Shown one piece after another: positions 35,514 through 45,365 of a DNA stretch of 64,000 nucleotides (within the stretch, counting starts at the first letter, position 1; each line of letters opens with the position of its first letter). The position numbers and the translations under genes are program-made. Location of the stretch: contig CAVOGL010000024.1 in NCBI GenBank assembly GCA_963695415.1, positions 124,001 to 188,000 on the forward strand. The letters are read 5' to 3'. Origin of the DNA: CAVXWV01 sp963695415 (GTDB lineage Bacteria > Chloroflexota > Anaerolineae > Anaerolineales > UBA4823). The notes under the pieces are model-generated. The model worked only from the letters and a program-made list of their open reading frames with translations. It made no database searches and was not told the origin of the DNA.

Positions 35514-37783
35514 TATGAAAGCTCCTCCTCGCTCAGTTGCGATGTGGCAATTTCACGATAGGTCTCGCAGTTTTCCAGCAGTTCCTTATGTTTACCCTTG
35601 CCGACCACGCGCCCTTCATCGAGAACAATAATTTGTTCCGCATTTTTGATCGTAGCCACTCGTTGAGTTACCACAAGCACGGTGCTCTTTCCGGTCTTTT
35701 CTTTCAGCGCCCTTCGCAGCGCCGCGTCGGTTTTGTAATCAAGCGCCGAGAAGCTGTCATCGAAAATGAAGATCGGTGGTTTCTTCACCAGTGCCCTGGC
35801 GATCGCCAGCCTCTGTTTTTGCCCGCCGGACACGTTGCCGCCACCCTGCGCAATCTCAGCCGCCATCCCATCCGGATTGGCAGAGATAAACTCGCTTGCC
35901 TGTGCAATTTCTGCCGCCAAAACTAAATCTTCCTCGCTGGCGTTTTGATCAGCATACAGCAGGTTGCTCTCAATCGTGCCCGAGAAGAGCATTCCTTTCT
36001 GCGGGATGTATCCGATCGTGTCGCGCAGGTCGCCCTGTCTCACCTTGCGCACATCCACCCCATCCACCAGGATAGCGCCTTCGGTCGCATCATAGAACCT
36101 GGGAATCAGGTTCACGACGGTGGATTTCCCGCTTCCTGTTGAACCGATAAAAGCTGTGGTTTGACCTGGTTCTGCTGTGAAGGAAATATCGTGCAATACG
36201 TCATCCTGTGCGTTGGGGTAGCGGAAGGAGACATTGCGGAATTCTACCTGCCCTTTGAATGCTTCTGGGAGCAGCTGCGGATCGGCTGGATCGGTGATGC
36301 TCAATTCTGTTTCCAGAACATCGGCAATCCTGCCTCCAGAAACCGCCGCTCTCGGCAGGAAGATAAACATCATCGAGAGCATCAGGAATGCGAACACGAT
36401 CTGCATGGTGTACTGCATAAATGCCATCATGTCGCCTACCTGCATATTCGCCTCAGCCACCTGGTGCGAGCCAACCCAGATGATCGCCAGTGACAGCACG
36501 TTCATGATCAGCATCATCAGCGGCATCATCGTCACCATTACCCTCGCCACGAACAGGCTGGTATCCATCAGGTCACGGTTCGCCTTGTCGAAGCGCTCCC
36601 CTTCAAAATCCTGCTTGTTGAATGCCCGGATAACCATCATGCCCGAGAGGTTTTCGCGCGTCACCAGGTTTAGCCGGTCGATTAAGGATTGCATCACCTG
36701 GAATTTGGGCAGCGCCACCCAGAAGACGATCAGGATCAATGTGAGCAGTGCCATTACCGCCGCGGCGATAATCCACCACATCGACGCGCCAGTGCCCATC
36801 GCCCGGATCACCCCCCCAATACCGATAATTGGCGCGTAAAAGACCATCCGCATGATCATAAAGATCACCATTTGCACCTGGGTAACATCGTTGGTCGAGC
36901 GTGTAATCAGAGACGCCGTGGAGAATTGATCGAACTCAGCGTTGGAGAAGTTCTCGACTTTCACAAACACTGCCTTGCGGATATCCCGCGCCGCTCCTGC
37001 CGCCGTGCGTGCTGCCAGCAAGCCCGTCGCGATCATTGTTACCCCGCCAATCAGCGAGATCAGCAGCATTACACCGCCGGTGACCAGAATGTAGTTACGC
37101 TGAAGCTTGGCTGTATCCATTCCCAGCGCTTCGTACTCCGCTTTGACCGCCACCACAGCCATCTGGTTGAGGAAGCTCTCTCCCATTGCTGCGAACTGTT
37201 CATCAACAGCCGCCGATAACTGTGCCAGTTGATCTGTGGGTAGTTGTCCCAGCAGGCTGAACAAATCCGTCCCTGGGGGCAAAGCGGCAAGTTGGGACAT
37301 ATCGAATCCCTCCGCCATCCCCGTTTCATTGGATGGCTCCGCTATGCCTGCAGCCTTGGATGGGTCTGCCATTGCCTGTTCGATGGTGCTCACAATTACC
37401 CAAGACTTTGCCAGGATCGGGTTGATTTGGTCGATTTCTTCTTGAGTCATCTCGTTCCGCACGTAGACAGCTTCTTCCGCCAACGCAGGATATTCCTGCA
37501 GGTACTGCTCATATTCCGGCGAGTTCTCGTCTACCAGCGTGTAATAACCGAGTACCAGTTCTTGCTCTTCGGGTGTCATAAAAATCAACAGCCGTTCCAT
37601 CGTGCCTTCGCTGACCGCAACCGGCACCGCGTTAGGCACCCCGCCTTGTTGGATGCCCACATTGATGATCCTGGAGAGGTAATCTGGCAGCGCCAGGTCA
37701 GCGTTCGCCTGCACAAACAACAAGGCGATAGTCAGCAGGATCAGAAAAGTGTAGGGTTTTAAAAACCGGATCAGTCTTAACAT
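35513..37783 (-). CDS. ABC exporter half-transporter with large external loop (degenerate-site subunit)
   Basis: This is a 756-residue partner of the transporter at 33627. Between helix 1 and helix 2 there is an unusual insert of about 200 residues (about 35-235), acidic and Gln/Ala-rich, which would face outside. The ATPase domain has GSTGSGKST, VSGGQKQRLAIA and FIFDDSFSALD. Asp replaces the catalytic Glu while the signature is perfect. This is the mirror image of its partner, as expected for a heterodimer with one dead ATP site. It is preceded by marR. Confidence 0.93.
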   Translation of the reverse strand: MLRLIRFLKPYTFLILLTIALLFVQANADLALPDYLSRIINVGIQQGGVPNAVPVAVSEGTMERLLIFMTPEEQELVLGYYTLVDENSPEYEQYLQEYPALAEEAVYVRNEMTQEEIDQINPILAKSWVIVSTIEQAMADPSKAAGIAEPSNETGMAEGFDMSQLAALPPGTDLFSLLGQLPTDQLAQLSAAVDEQFAAMGESFLNQMAVVAVKAEYEALGMDTAKLQRNYILVTGGVMLLISLIGGVTMIATGLLAARTAAGAARDIRKAVFVKVENFSNAEFDQFSTASLITRSTNDVTQVQMVIFMIMRMVFYAPIIGIGGVIRAMGTGASMWWIIAAAVMALLTLILIVFWVALPKFQVMQSLIDRLNLVTRENLSGMMVIRAFNKQDFEGERFDKANRDLMDTSLFVARVMVTMMPLMMLIMNVLSLAIIWVGSHQVAEANMQVGDMMAFMQYTMQIVFAFLMLSMMFIFLPRAAVSGGRIADVLETELSITDPADPQLLPEAFKGQVEFRNVSFRYPNAQDDVLHDISFTAEPGQTTAFIGSTGSGKSTVVNLIPRFYDATEGAILVDGVDVRKVRQGDLRDTIGYIPQKGMLFSGTIESNLLYADQNASEEDLVLAAEIAQASEFISANPDGMAAEIAQGGGNVSGGQKQRLAIARALVKKPPIFIFDDSFSALDYKTDAALRRALKEKTGKSTVLVVTQRVATIKNAEQIIVLDEGRVVGKGKHKELLENCETYREIATSQLSEEELS

Positions 37784-37798
37784 CTTCGAATGAACTCC

Positions 37799-38272
37799 TT
37801 AATGCGGGAATACTTTTTCTATTTCAGTAACAGGTTCGAGCTGCACTGCTTTTTCGGTGATGAAGTTTAAGGCAGTCGTTAATGGCTCTTTTTCCTCGCT
37901 CGTAAATGCCATCGCCAGGTCGTCCAGCCAGCTTTGTCGTGCCTGGACGATTTCCTGCAGGATCATTTTTCCTTGTTCGGTCAGCTGGAGGTTTTTTACC
38001 CTCCGGTCTTCCGGGTCTTCAGTGCGCGTGATCAGTCCCTGCTGTACCAACCGCTCCACCAGCTGGCTGGCAGCTGCCGTGGTCACCCCCAGCTGTCCCC
38101 CCAGATCCCCCACACCGCAGTACATCTCGGTGTGGATGTGCATCATAGCGCCAAATTGGGGCATCGTCAGCCCATACTGCCGTAAAACAGGGAACAGATT
38201 TTGGATCGAGCGGCGCATGGAGACTTCCAGGAAGTTCCTCAGTGAGACCGCGAATGCGTCCATATACGCCAT
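37799..38272 (-). CDS. MarR family transcriptional regulator
   Basis: This 157-residue winged-helix regulator has GVGDLGGQLGVTTAAASQLV as recognition region and RTEDPEDRRVKNLQLTEQGK as wing. The start is the ATG at 38272, with GGAGG six bases upstream; a longer reading to 38332 has no ribosome-binding site. It lies 16 bp before the exporter genes and most likely represses the operon until a drug-like ligand binds. Confidence 0.92.
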   Translation of the reverse strand: MAYMDAFAVSLRNFLEVSMRRSIQNLFPVLRQYGLTMPQFGAMMHIHTEMYCGVGDLGGQLGVTTAAASQLVERLVQQGLITRTEDPEDRRVKNLQLTEQGKMILQEIVQARQSWLDDLAMAFTSEEKEPLTTALNFITEKAVQLEPVTEIEKVFPH

Positions 38273-38442
38273 GGTTAACCTCCAGAATAGTAAAGAAAGC
38301 TTGATTTTATAGGTTGCTTTAGTTTCTGTCAAGGGATTCCTGTTTCAGTGTGGATGTTCAGCGAAATTGACACCCCCTAACTGTTCAGGGAAAATATCAC
38401 CTTTGACCGAACAGTAGCGAGAGCAGTCGGTCCACTCTCTCT

Positions 38443-39456
38443 TTACCTGATTCCCATATGCTGTGCAGCCCGGAAAGTTAGCTCTGGATTTTTGACCACA
38501 ATTCGTGCTTTTTCGGTAGTCAATTTCCCAATTCTTGACAGGTGCATTAGCGTCGCAATAGGCGGAGTGTTGAGATTAATGGTACTGAGCTCAGCAGCAT
38601 AGGTTCTGGCTTGTTCCCGTGCTGTCAGGCTTTCATAGCCCGGCTGTTGTCTCAAGCGCGCAAGGCAGCGCTCGTTTTCCGCGTGGACCCGGTCCAGCAC
38701 CTCTTCCAGCAGTCGCAGGCTGTCTTCATCCCATTCGACAATCTCAACAATTCTGGTCTTTGGTATGCCCTTCCTGATTGGAAATTGTTGGCGGTATTGC
38801 TTCCTCATACCATACCAGTGATTCTGACGGCTTGGCACCGATACAATTTTAAAATCGGGCAGAACCAGTCCTGTGAGTGTTTTTCCGTGTACGCAGCTGG
38901 TATCCAATCCGAATACCTGGTCATTGAAGACAAAAGCTTCCCCATTTCTGTGGTAATCGTGATGCCCAACGATCACAGGCTTTTCTCTATCATAAAGCTC
39001 ATACCAGGGCTGGTTGTAATTTTGCTTCATGTGCCTCTCACCACCCATTGTCCCGCACAGTACAGTCGCCAGTTGCTCATCCATTGCTACCCCAGGTTCC
39101 ACATACCCGTGCACCAGGATCGCTTCAGGCAGTTCAATCCAGGTTGGTAGCGTACTGCAAAAGTCAACCAGGTCAGGATATGCCTCGCCAGCCTGGATTT
39201 GTGTGATCCTTTGGGCAATAGCCAGCTTTACTTCGCCGCGCGCCGTGCGCATGTGTTTGCGCTCGTGGTTTCCCATCAAGGATTGGACCCCCGACCCATA
39301 CATAATGAAATCCAGTACCTCTGGTGTCTCTGGTCCTCGATCGACGAAATCGCCAAGTGCGATCACCGCATCAGTATCCCCAATCCCGGACCCGGCAAGC
39401 AAATCCTGCAGCTCAGAGAAACAACCATGGATATCACCGATTACCAGTATTCGCAC
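38443..39456 (-). CDS. Calcineurin-like metallophosphoesterase (PP2A/ApaH-like)
   Basis: This 337-residue phosphatase has the complete metal motifs: GDIHGCFSEL, LGDFVDRGPETP, LMGNHERKHM, VHGYV and GHHDYH. The C-terminal 110 residues (after about 225) form an extra helical domain rich in charged residues. Members dephosphorylate proteins or split diadenosine polyphosphates; which applies here is unclear. It is monocistronic. Confidence 0.9.
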   Translation of the reverse strand: MRILVIGDIHGCFSELQDLLAGSGIGDTDAVIALGDFVDRGPETPEVLDFIMYGSGVQSLMGNHERKHMRTARGEVKLAIAQRITQIQAGEAYPDLVDFCSTLPTWIELPEAILVHGYVEPGVAMDEQLATVLCGTMGGERHMKQNYNQPWYELYDREKPVIVGHHDYHRNGEAFVFNDQVFGLDTSCVHGKTLTGLVLPDFKIVSVPSRQNHWYGMRKQYRQQFPIRKGIPKTRIVEIVEWDEDSLRLLEEVLDRVHAENERCLARLRQQPGYESLTAREQARTYAAELSTINLNTPPIATLMHLSRIGKLTTEKARIVVKNPELTFRAAQHMGIR

Positions 39457-39548
39457 GAGAAAAATTTTCCTATTTCAATCGACCTTAGCTCATGGCAAGA
39501 GAATTGTCAATTCTCCACACGTTATCCTGCTCCTCATCCGTAGTGTAA

Positions 39549-39810
39549 TGGCTGCAGAATTGAACACTGAAATGCCGCAATCATTCTTGGACGATATCTC
39601 ACCTATTATCCACTTTGGTGCTCCCATTTCAATGGATTGGTATCTGCAAGCTTGCTTCGGTCTCTTCATCCACTGGGGGATCTAATCCGCTGTTGGTATC
39701 GTTGCATCCTGACCCATCATGACACCCGATCTGGCAGAGGCCATGTTTAGCAGCCCTGATAGAATTAGGGAAGCAATTACACTTCGCTTTCCAGTTAGTT
39801 CAACTTTCTT
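39549..39810 (+). pseudogene. Truncated GH29 alpha-L-fucosidase
   Basis: This is the 5' end of a fucosidase gene related to the one at 43746. MDWYLQACFGLFIHWGI, PIMTPDLAEAMFSSPDRIRE and similar text match GWYLQARFGLFIHWGI and PIMTPDLAEAMFGNPKRIS. Two in-frame stops (after HWGI and before PIMT) and loss of frame after about 39770 show decay. It is cut off at the end of the membrane-protein gene on the opposite strand. Confidence 0.85.
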
Positions 39811-40840
39811 GATTTTGATGGTGCAGTTTGGGTGATCGCCAGTTTCGTACGAAATTTACCAGATGCAGTCCTGCCCAGAACAATCCCGCCAGGATGAGTA
39901 TAGCAATATAGTCGATTAGTGGGATACGCAGGATTTCATTTAAGTAATTCCAACCGCGTTCACTATACACTCCTACAACCAGCCCAATATAAACGAACAG
40001 AAGCGCCCATCGAACCCATCGGGATAATCCTAGCCCGTGCATCTGGGTGATGATAAAGATGCCTCCAAAACCAAAAGCAAACATCGGCCAGATACCATTT
40101 CCCTGCATAACCGCCACCAGTGTCCCGTGTACTAGCACTGCGAACTCATTGACAAACATCCACCATTTATTGATATGGATCCGGGTGAAGAAAAGGCTGC
40201 CCTGCAGTAAAAGCAGGAACATGTACAGGAATCCGATCAAATGTCCGCTGGTAGACACCATTGGGTGGTACCAGAAAGTGTAAATTGTAGCCCAGGCAAA
40301 AAAGTAGCCGTGATATTTGCGCGCAAATCGGATCACCTGTTGGGATATGGGTACTTTCTTCCCGAAGAACAATCCTCTGCGTGGGTTCTCCATCAACATC
40401 ACCCACACCAGGAGCACAATCACCGATCCCTGTGAGCTGAAGATCGAAACATCTTGAGCCAGTCCATCATACCAGATGTGGCTCTGTACGAAATGCAACC
40501 CAATGAACAGGGCATTGATACCCAGGGCGATGATGTTTACCTTGTGCAGGTTGGTGGTGTATTTCAATTGGTTTTTCTGAGCTATATAGATCAATGACCA
40601 GATTGCCACTTGGTGAAGCATATAAAGAGTCCAGACAACGGTTCTCGTCACCCATGTGGGATTTGGCAGTTTCCAGTAATACCATGCAACGCCCTGGTCG
40701 GGAAGTAGTTCGATCGCATCCAGACGACCTCCTGCCCACCAGATCAATCCGGTGAAGGCCAGGCTAAAAATAATCCCTCCCCACAAGACTAGCAAGTCTG
40801 TTCTCGTGTTGATTTTGTTTGGTTGAGTTTGAGCTGTCAA
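39800..40840 (-). CDS. Polytopic membrane protein of the iorAB-like operon
   Basis: This 346-residue protein has eight or nine predicted helices. Histidines sit at helix ends: TLYMLHQVAIW, NLHKVNII, IGLHFVQSHIWYDG, ARKYHGYFFAW, FWYHPMVSTSGHLIG and VLVHGTLVAV. The regular His spacing is reminiscent of heme b or copper ligation, but I recognise no family. It follows the large molybdenum hydroxylase subunit by 16 bp and is probably co-transcribed. The most natural guess is an electron acceptor or quinone-linked partner of that enzyme. It overlaps the dead GH29 fragment by 11 bp. Confidence 0.7.
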   Translation of the reverse strand: MTAQTQPNKINTRTDLLVLWGGIIFSLAFTGLIWWAGGRLDAIELLPDQGVAWYYWKLPNPTWVTRTVVWTLYMLHQVAIWSLIYIAQKNQLKYTTNLHKVNIIALGINALFIGLHFVQSHIWYDGLAQDVSIFSSQGSVIVLLVWVMLMENPRRGLFFGKKVPISQQVIRFARKYHGYFFAWATIYTFWYHPMVSTSGHLIGFLYMFLLLLQGSLFFTRIHINKWWMFVNEFAVLVHGTLVAVMQGNGIWPMFAFGFGGIFIITQMHGLGLSRWVRWALLFVYIGLVVGVYSERGWNYLNEILRIPLIDYIAILILAGLFWAGLHLVNFVRNWRSPKLHHQNQES

Positions 40841-40856
40841 CGTTTCAGATCCTTTA

Positions 40857-43064
40857 TCAGTTAAATTTTAATGGTAACTGGCGTAGGCGCTTGCCGGTGG
40901 ATGTGTAAACCGCATTTGCCACTGCAGCCGGTACCGGTCCAATCGGCGGTTCCCCCATCCCAGAAGGAGTTGTCCCGCTGTTCACTACCAATACCTCGAT
41001 ATCTGGCGCATCAGTGTTTCGAAGAATCGGATACTGGTTGAAATTGCCAGCTTGTAGCACTCCATCTTTAACCACCACAGATTCCAGAAGTGTAGAGCTG
41101 ATACCCATGGTGATGCTGCCTTCAGTTTGTGCTCTGACCCCATCCGGATTAATTGCCAGACCCGGATCAGCTAAAGCCGTGACCTTGTGAACCTGAATCT
41201 GGTTTTCCATAACAGAAACCTCAGCAATTTCAACGATAATGGTGCCGACATCGTAGCACATCGCCAGACCGTGCGCATGACCATCCGGCAGAGATGTCCC
41301 CCAGCCGGCTCTTTCTGCTGCTGTTTGTAGTGCGGTGCGTATCCGTTCTCCCTTCTCATTCGCCGGCAGGTTGCGCAACCGGAATTCCAATGGGTCCATA
41401 CTGGCAGCTGCAGCCAGCTCGTCCATGAAGCTTTCGATGGCAAAGACATTCGCCATCAATCCCAGTCCACGCCACCATCCAGTGGAAACTGGTAATTTAA
41501 CCAACCATGCCTTTGTCTGAACATTCGGGATAGCATAATGCAGGATGGATCCACGGTAAGAGCCAAAATCAGCCCCAAGCACAGACCCCATCACTTTTGG
41601 CAGGAACGGGAAAGCAACTTCACCACTGGCAGCCTGGTGCTCAAGAGCCAGGAGTTCTCCGCTGCTGGACAGGCTGGCACGCAATTGGTTATGCGTGGGC
41701 GGACGCACAAAACCGCTGCGGAAATCTTCCGGGCGGTTCATCGCCACCTGGACCGGTTTCCCAGAGGCTTGTGACAGGAGCGCAGCTTCAACAGCTGCTC
41801 TTTCATCGATCTTCCGTCCAAACCCGCCTCCAAGGTACACCGGGTGGACCACGATCTCTTTCTCATTCCGGTCAATTGCTTCTGCTACCGCGCCTTTCAA
41901 CCGGTTTGCTGCCTGAGTGGAAGCCCAGATTTCCACCCTATCCCCGCGAACATCCGCTACTGCAGCCAAAGGTTCCAGGTAAGCGTGGTATGCCATCGGG
42001 GTGCGGTATTCCGCCTCCACTGGTTTACCCTCTTTGAGTGCCTTCTCAGAGTTGCCTTCTTTCTGGATGACTACCCCCTGTCCCTTACCAATGGTCACCA
42101 TGCTCTCAATTTCTTCTTGCTGCCAGAGTTTACCTGCATCCCATTGGAGTTCCATCTTTGTCAGAGCCTGGTATGCTTGCTCCCGTGATTCAGCGACAAC
42201 GCCAGCAAAATCTTTGCTTGTTACAACCTTTACCACACCGGGGTGGCTGTCTGCCTCACCGGAGCTTGCTTTGGTCAGCTTCCCTTCAACCGTTTCAGGT
42301 CGTGCCACCGCACCGTACATCATTCCCGGGACGCGCACATCGAAGCCGAAAATCGCCTGACCTGTGACTTTAGCAGGCAGGTCGACGCGAGGAAAGGTTT
42401 TTCCGATTACCTTATACTGACTGGGATTTTTTAGCGTTGGCGGATTCTCAGGTAGTTCCCACTCTCCGGCAGACTGGAAGAGTTCGCCATAAGTGCGTTG
42501 TTGGGCAGGATCGCTTTTTAGGCTGAAGATCCCATTTTCGAGCTTCAAATTTTCTACTTGTGTATTTAATTGCTTGGCAGCCTCCTCTCGCAGCAGTTCA
42601 CGCAGTGTCGCAGATACTTCAAGCAGCGGGGTGTATAGCCCGGCGATTGTAGTGCTTGCGGATGTAGCCACCGGGTCTGCCAGCCGGTCCGTACTCGAAT
42701 GAGCAACCCGCATCTGGTCAAGGCTGATTTCCAGCTCTTCAGCCGCAATCTGGGCTAACCCAGTGTGAACGCCCTGACCCATCTCGGATTTTGGCAGGTA
42801 CAGGTTTACTGTATTATCTGCCAGGATTTCAAACCAGGCGTCCGGTGGTGCATCAACGTCTGATGGTGGTCCTCCAGATTCTTCCAACCATTCTGCCAGG
42901 CGTAGCCGCAGTGGGGGAGTACCCAGCTTTACCCCAATGTACAGGCCGATCGCACTGACACCGAGTACCATAAGGAACTCACGTCTGCTCAGACGTTTCC
43001 GTTTCTTCGGATGGGTTGGGACACTATCCTGTTTGGATTCAATCGAAGGGATGTTTTCGCTCAT
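40857..43064 (-). CDS. iorB: Molybdenum hydroxylase large subunit (isoquinoline 1-oxidoreductase beta type)
   Basis: This is a 735-residue molybdopterin-binding subunit of the xanthine-dehydrogenase superfamily, IorB/aldehyde-oxidase branch. A Tat signal is present (KRLSRREFLMVLGVSAIGLY, about 24-43), so the complex acts outside. The molybdopterin regions include MGQGVHTGLAQIAAEE near 95, VYLGGGFGRKIDERAA near 405 and TGWWRGLGLMANVFAIES near 520. The catalytic Glu is probably in SGMGEPPIGPVPAAVANA near 705. The substrate is an aldehyde or N-heterocycle; the sequence does not decide. It overlaps iorA by four bases. Confidence 0.9.
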   Translation of the reverse strand: MSENIPSIESKQDSVPTHPKKRKRLSRREFLMVLGVSAIGLYIGVKLGTPPLRLRLAEWLEESGGPPSDVDAPPDAWFEILADNTVNLYLPKSEMGQGVHTGLAQIAAEELEISLDQMRVAHSSTDRLADPVATSASTTIAGLYTPLLEVSATLRELLREEAAKQLNTQVENLKLENGIFSLKSDPAQQRTYGELFQSAGEWELPENPPTLKNPSQYKVIGKTFPRVDLPAKVTGQAIFGFDVRVPGMMYGAVARPETVEGKLTKASSGEADSHPGVVKVVTSKDFAGVVAESREQAYQALTKMELQWDAGKLWQQEEIESMVTIGKGQGVVIQKEGNSEKALKEGKPVEAEYRTPMAYHAYLEPLAAVADVRGDRVEIWASTQAANRLKGAVAEAIDRNEKEIVVHPVYLGGGFGRKIDERAAVEAALLSQASGKPVQVAMNRPEDFRSGFVRPPTHNQLRASLSSSGELLALEHQAASGEVAFPFLPKVMGSVLGADFGSYRGSILHYAIPNVQTKAWLVKLPVSTGWWRGLGLMANVFAIESFMDELAAAASMDPLEFRLRNLPANEKGERIRTALQTAAERAGWGTSLPDGHAHGLAMCYDVGTIIVEIAEVSVMENQIQVHKVTALADPGLAINPDGVRAQTEGSITMGISSTLLESVVVKDGVLQAGNFNQYPILRNTDAPDIEVLVVNSGTTPSGMGEPPIGPVPAAVANAVYTSTGKRLRQLPLKFN

Positions 43065-43552
43065 GATTCCTCTCCTCTGCCAGCAGATGCCAACTCAGCA
43101 GCGCGTTGTACCGCCTTGCGGATGCGAGGGTAAGTGCCACATCGGCAGTAGATCGGGTTCATTGCTTCGCGAATTTCCTCCTCACTGGGATTTGGATTCT
43201 GTTCAATCAATGCCGCAGCTGTCATCATCTGGCCTGACATACACCAGGAGCATTGCGGCACCTGTTCTTCCAGGAATGCTTGTTGGACAGGATGCAGGAC
43301 AGGCTCATCTTCGTTATCCAGCGAAGCCAGGCCTTCGATTGTCCGGATTTCTTTTCCTTCTACGGAAGACAGCATAGTCAGACACGAACGGGTGGGCACG
43401 CCGTTGATATGCACCGTGCACGAACCGCAAGCCCCGATCCCGCATCCGAATTTTGTTCCGGTTAAGCCAAGTTCATCTCGCAGAACCCAAAGCAGTAATC
43501 GGTCTGGTAAATCACCTACCTGGTAATCTTGTCCATTAATATTTAATTGCAT
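43061..43552 (-). CDS. iorA: Molybdenum hydroxylase 2Fe-2S subunit (isoquinoline 1-oxidoreductase alpha type)
   Basis: This 163-residue small subunit carries two [2Fe-2S] clusters. The plant-ferredoxin cluster is GCGIGACGSCTVHINGVPTR followed by SC. The second cluster is PQCSWCMSGQMMT with YCRCGTYPRIRKA. It has no signal peptide of its own, so it would be exported with the Tat-signal-bearing large subunit. It is first in the operon. No dedicated FAD subunit is present, as is usual for the Ior branch. Confidence 0.93.
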   Translation of the reverse strand: MQLNINGQDYQVGDLPDRLLLWVLRDELGLTGTKFGCGIGACGSCTVHINGVPTRSCLTMLSSVEGKEIRTIEGLASLDNEDEPVLHPVQQAFLEEQVPQCSWCMSGQMMTAAALIEQNPNPSEEEIREAMNPIYCRCGTYPRIRKAVQRAAELASAGRGEES

Positions 43553-43745
43553 GAATTCCTCATATTTTTTCGCAGGAACAATAAGCTGCGAGGATCATCT
43601 TAATTCTACCTGTTAAGTTTGCCATTTTTCTGGCTTGTTGTATTTTAAACCTGAGAACTGCCTTTAAGTTTGTAAAACGGCATTGTTTTTCATTTTTGAT
43701 CGACCTTTAATAAATTCCAGGGTAAAATCCCCTCAACAGAATTTT

Positions 43746-45154
43746 ATGCCATCCTATCCTTCAGTCATGCGCCCTTCTCTTGGTTGGTATTTACAAGCCC
43801 GTTTCGGTCTCTTCATCCACTGGGGCATCTATGCCGCTGCCGGTGTCGAAGCTTCCTGGCCTATCATGACCCCTGACCTGGCGGAGGCTATGTTTGGCAA
43901 CCCCAAAAGGATCAGTGAAACAGATTACGCACACCTCGCCACCCAGTTTAACCCCGTGGACTTCGACGCTGCAGCCTGGGTACGCACCGCACAGGACGCT
44001 GGAATGCGCTATATCGTCTTCACTGCAAAGCACCACGACGGCTTCTGCATGTTCGACGCTCCGGGCACGGACTACAAGATCACCAACACGCCGTTCGCTC
44101 GCGATATCTGCCAGGAGCTGGCGCAAGCCTGCGCTGCTGCCAGCATGCACCTCGGCTTCTACTATTCACCCCCCGATATGCACCATCCCGGCTACCGCGA
44201 CACGCGCAAACCTGCGTTGAAAAACTGGCTGGGTGAGCCGGACCGCCCGGAATGGGCGGAGTATCTCGACTATATGGAAAGTCACCTGCGCAAACTGCTC
44301 ACAGATTACGGACCGGTTCGAGTGCTCTGGTTTGATGGACTTTCCAACCATGCCAAGTATGATCCGCCTCGCTTTCATGCCCTGATCCGCAGCCTCAGCC
44401 CAGGCACCCTCATCAATGACCGGCTGGGGGATGGTTATGATTTCATTACACCGGAGCAGTTCATCCCAAAAGGGGGGATCCCGGTTCGTACCGGAAAACC
44501 TCCAGCCGCAGTTGGTCCGGACAGCGATCGCTTTTTTCGCCTGGTGCAGCGACTATATCGCATTCCCGGCATTCGAGTCTGGCTGCGTCAGCAGATTCGC
44601 AAATACCAGGACGGCACCCTCGAATTATCTCCGCTGTTGAAGGAACCATTCCCTCCTCCCGAACGCTTCCAACCCTGGGAGACCTGCATGACCATGGGTC
44701 AAACCTGGGGCTATTATCCTGATGAGACCGCCTGGAAGGCGCCTTCTGATTTACTGCGCAATCTGGTTGAAGTTGCCAGCCGCGGCGGGAATTTCCTCCT
44801 GAACATCGGTCCTACAGACCGGGGTAGTTTCCCGCTCGAAACAGTGCAACGCCTTGAGTACATCGGAAGTGGATGAAACGCTGCGGGGAGTCGATTTATG
44901 GCAGTACCTACACTTCTCTTCAGGATTTATCCTGGGGTCGCGCTACCCGTAAAGGCAGCCGCATCTTTCTTCACATCTTCGACTGGCCCATTGACGGTAA
45001 ACTTTCTATCTCCACCTTTCCTGACTCTATACACACTGCCAGCATCCTCGCTGGAGAAAGCCTGACCTTCACCCAGACCGGGGACCGCCTCGAAATAAGC
45101 CTCCCCCCTCAAGCCCCACATCCGGACATCTCCGTCGTGGTCCTCGAGATATAA
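43746..45154 (+). CDS. GH29 alpha-L-fucosidase (one frameshift near the end)
   Basis: This is a retaining fucosidase of about 469 residues. GWYLQARFGLFIHWGIYAAA, YIVFTAKHHDGFCMFD, YYSPPDMHHPGY and VRVLWFDGLSNH are present; the Asp of WFDG is the GH29 nucleophile. WETCMTMGQTWGYY and GGNFLLNIGPTDRG complete the barrel. The frame breaks at about 44868: after RLEYIG, one base off, comes WMKRCGESIYGSTYTSLQDL and a small beta-sandwich to 45154. The error is probably technical. There is no signal peptide. A dead relative lies at 39549. Confidence 0.88.
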
Positions 45155-45365
45155 CTTACACCGGTGGCGTAAGAGTCCAGCATCATACAAATCGATCGTA
45201 TCAAAATCGTATATTCCATCTAACCCTTCGCGCCCTTCTCTTGCTTTGCGGTAAAAAAAAACCTTTCGTGCACCTTCGCCCTTCTCCGTGACCTTTGTGT
45301 TAAATAAACCAAAATATGAGATAATTTATCCAATTAGCAGCCCCTCCATTCACAGGAGCAAAAAT

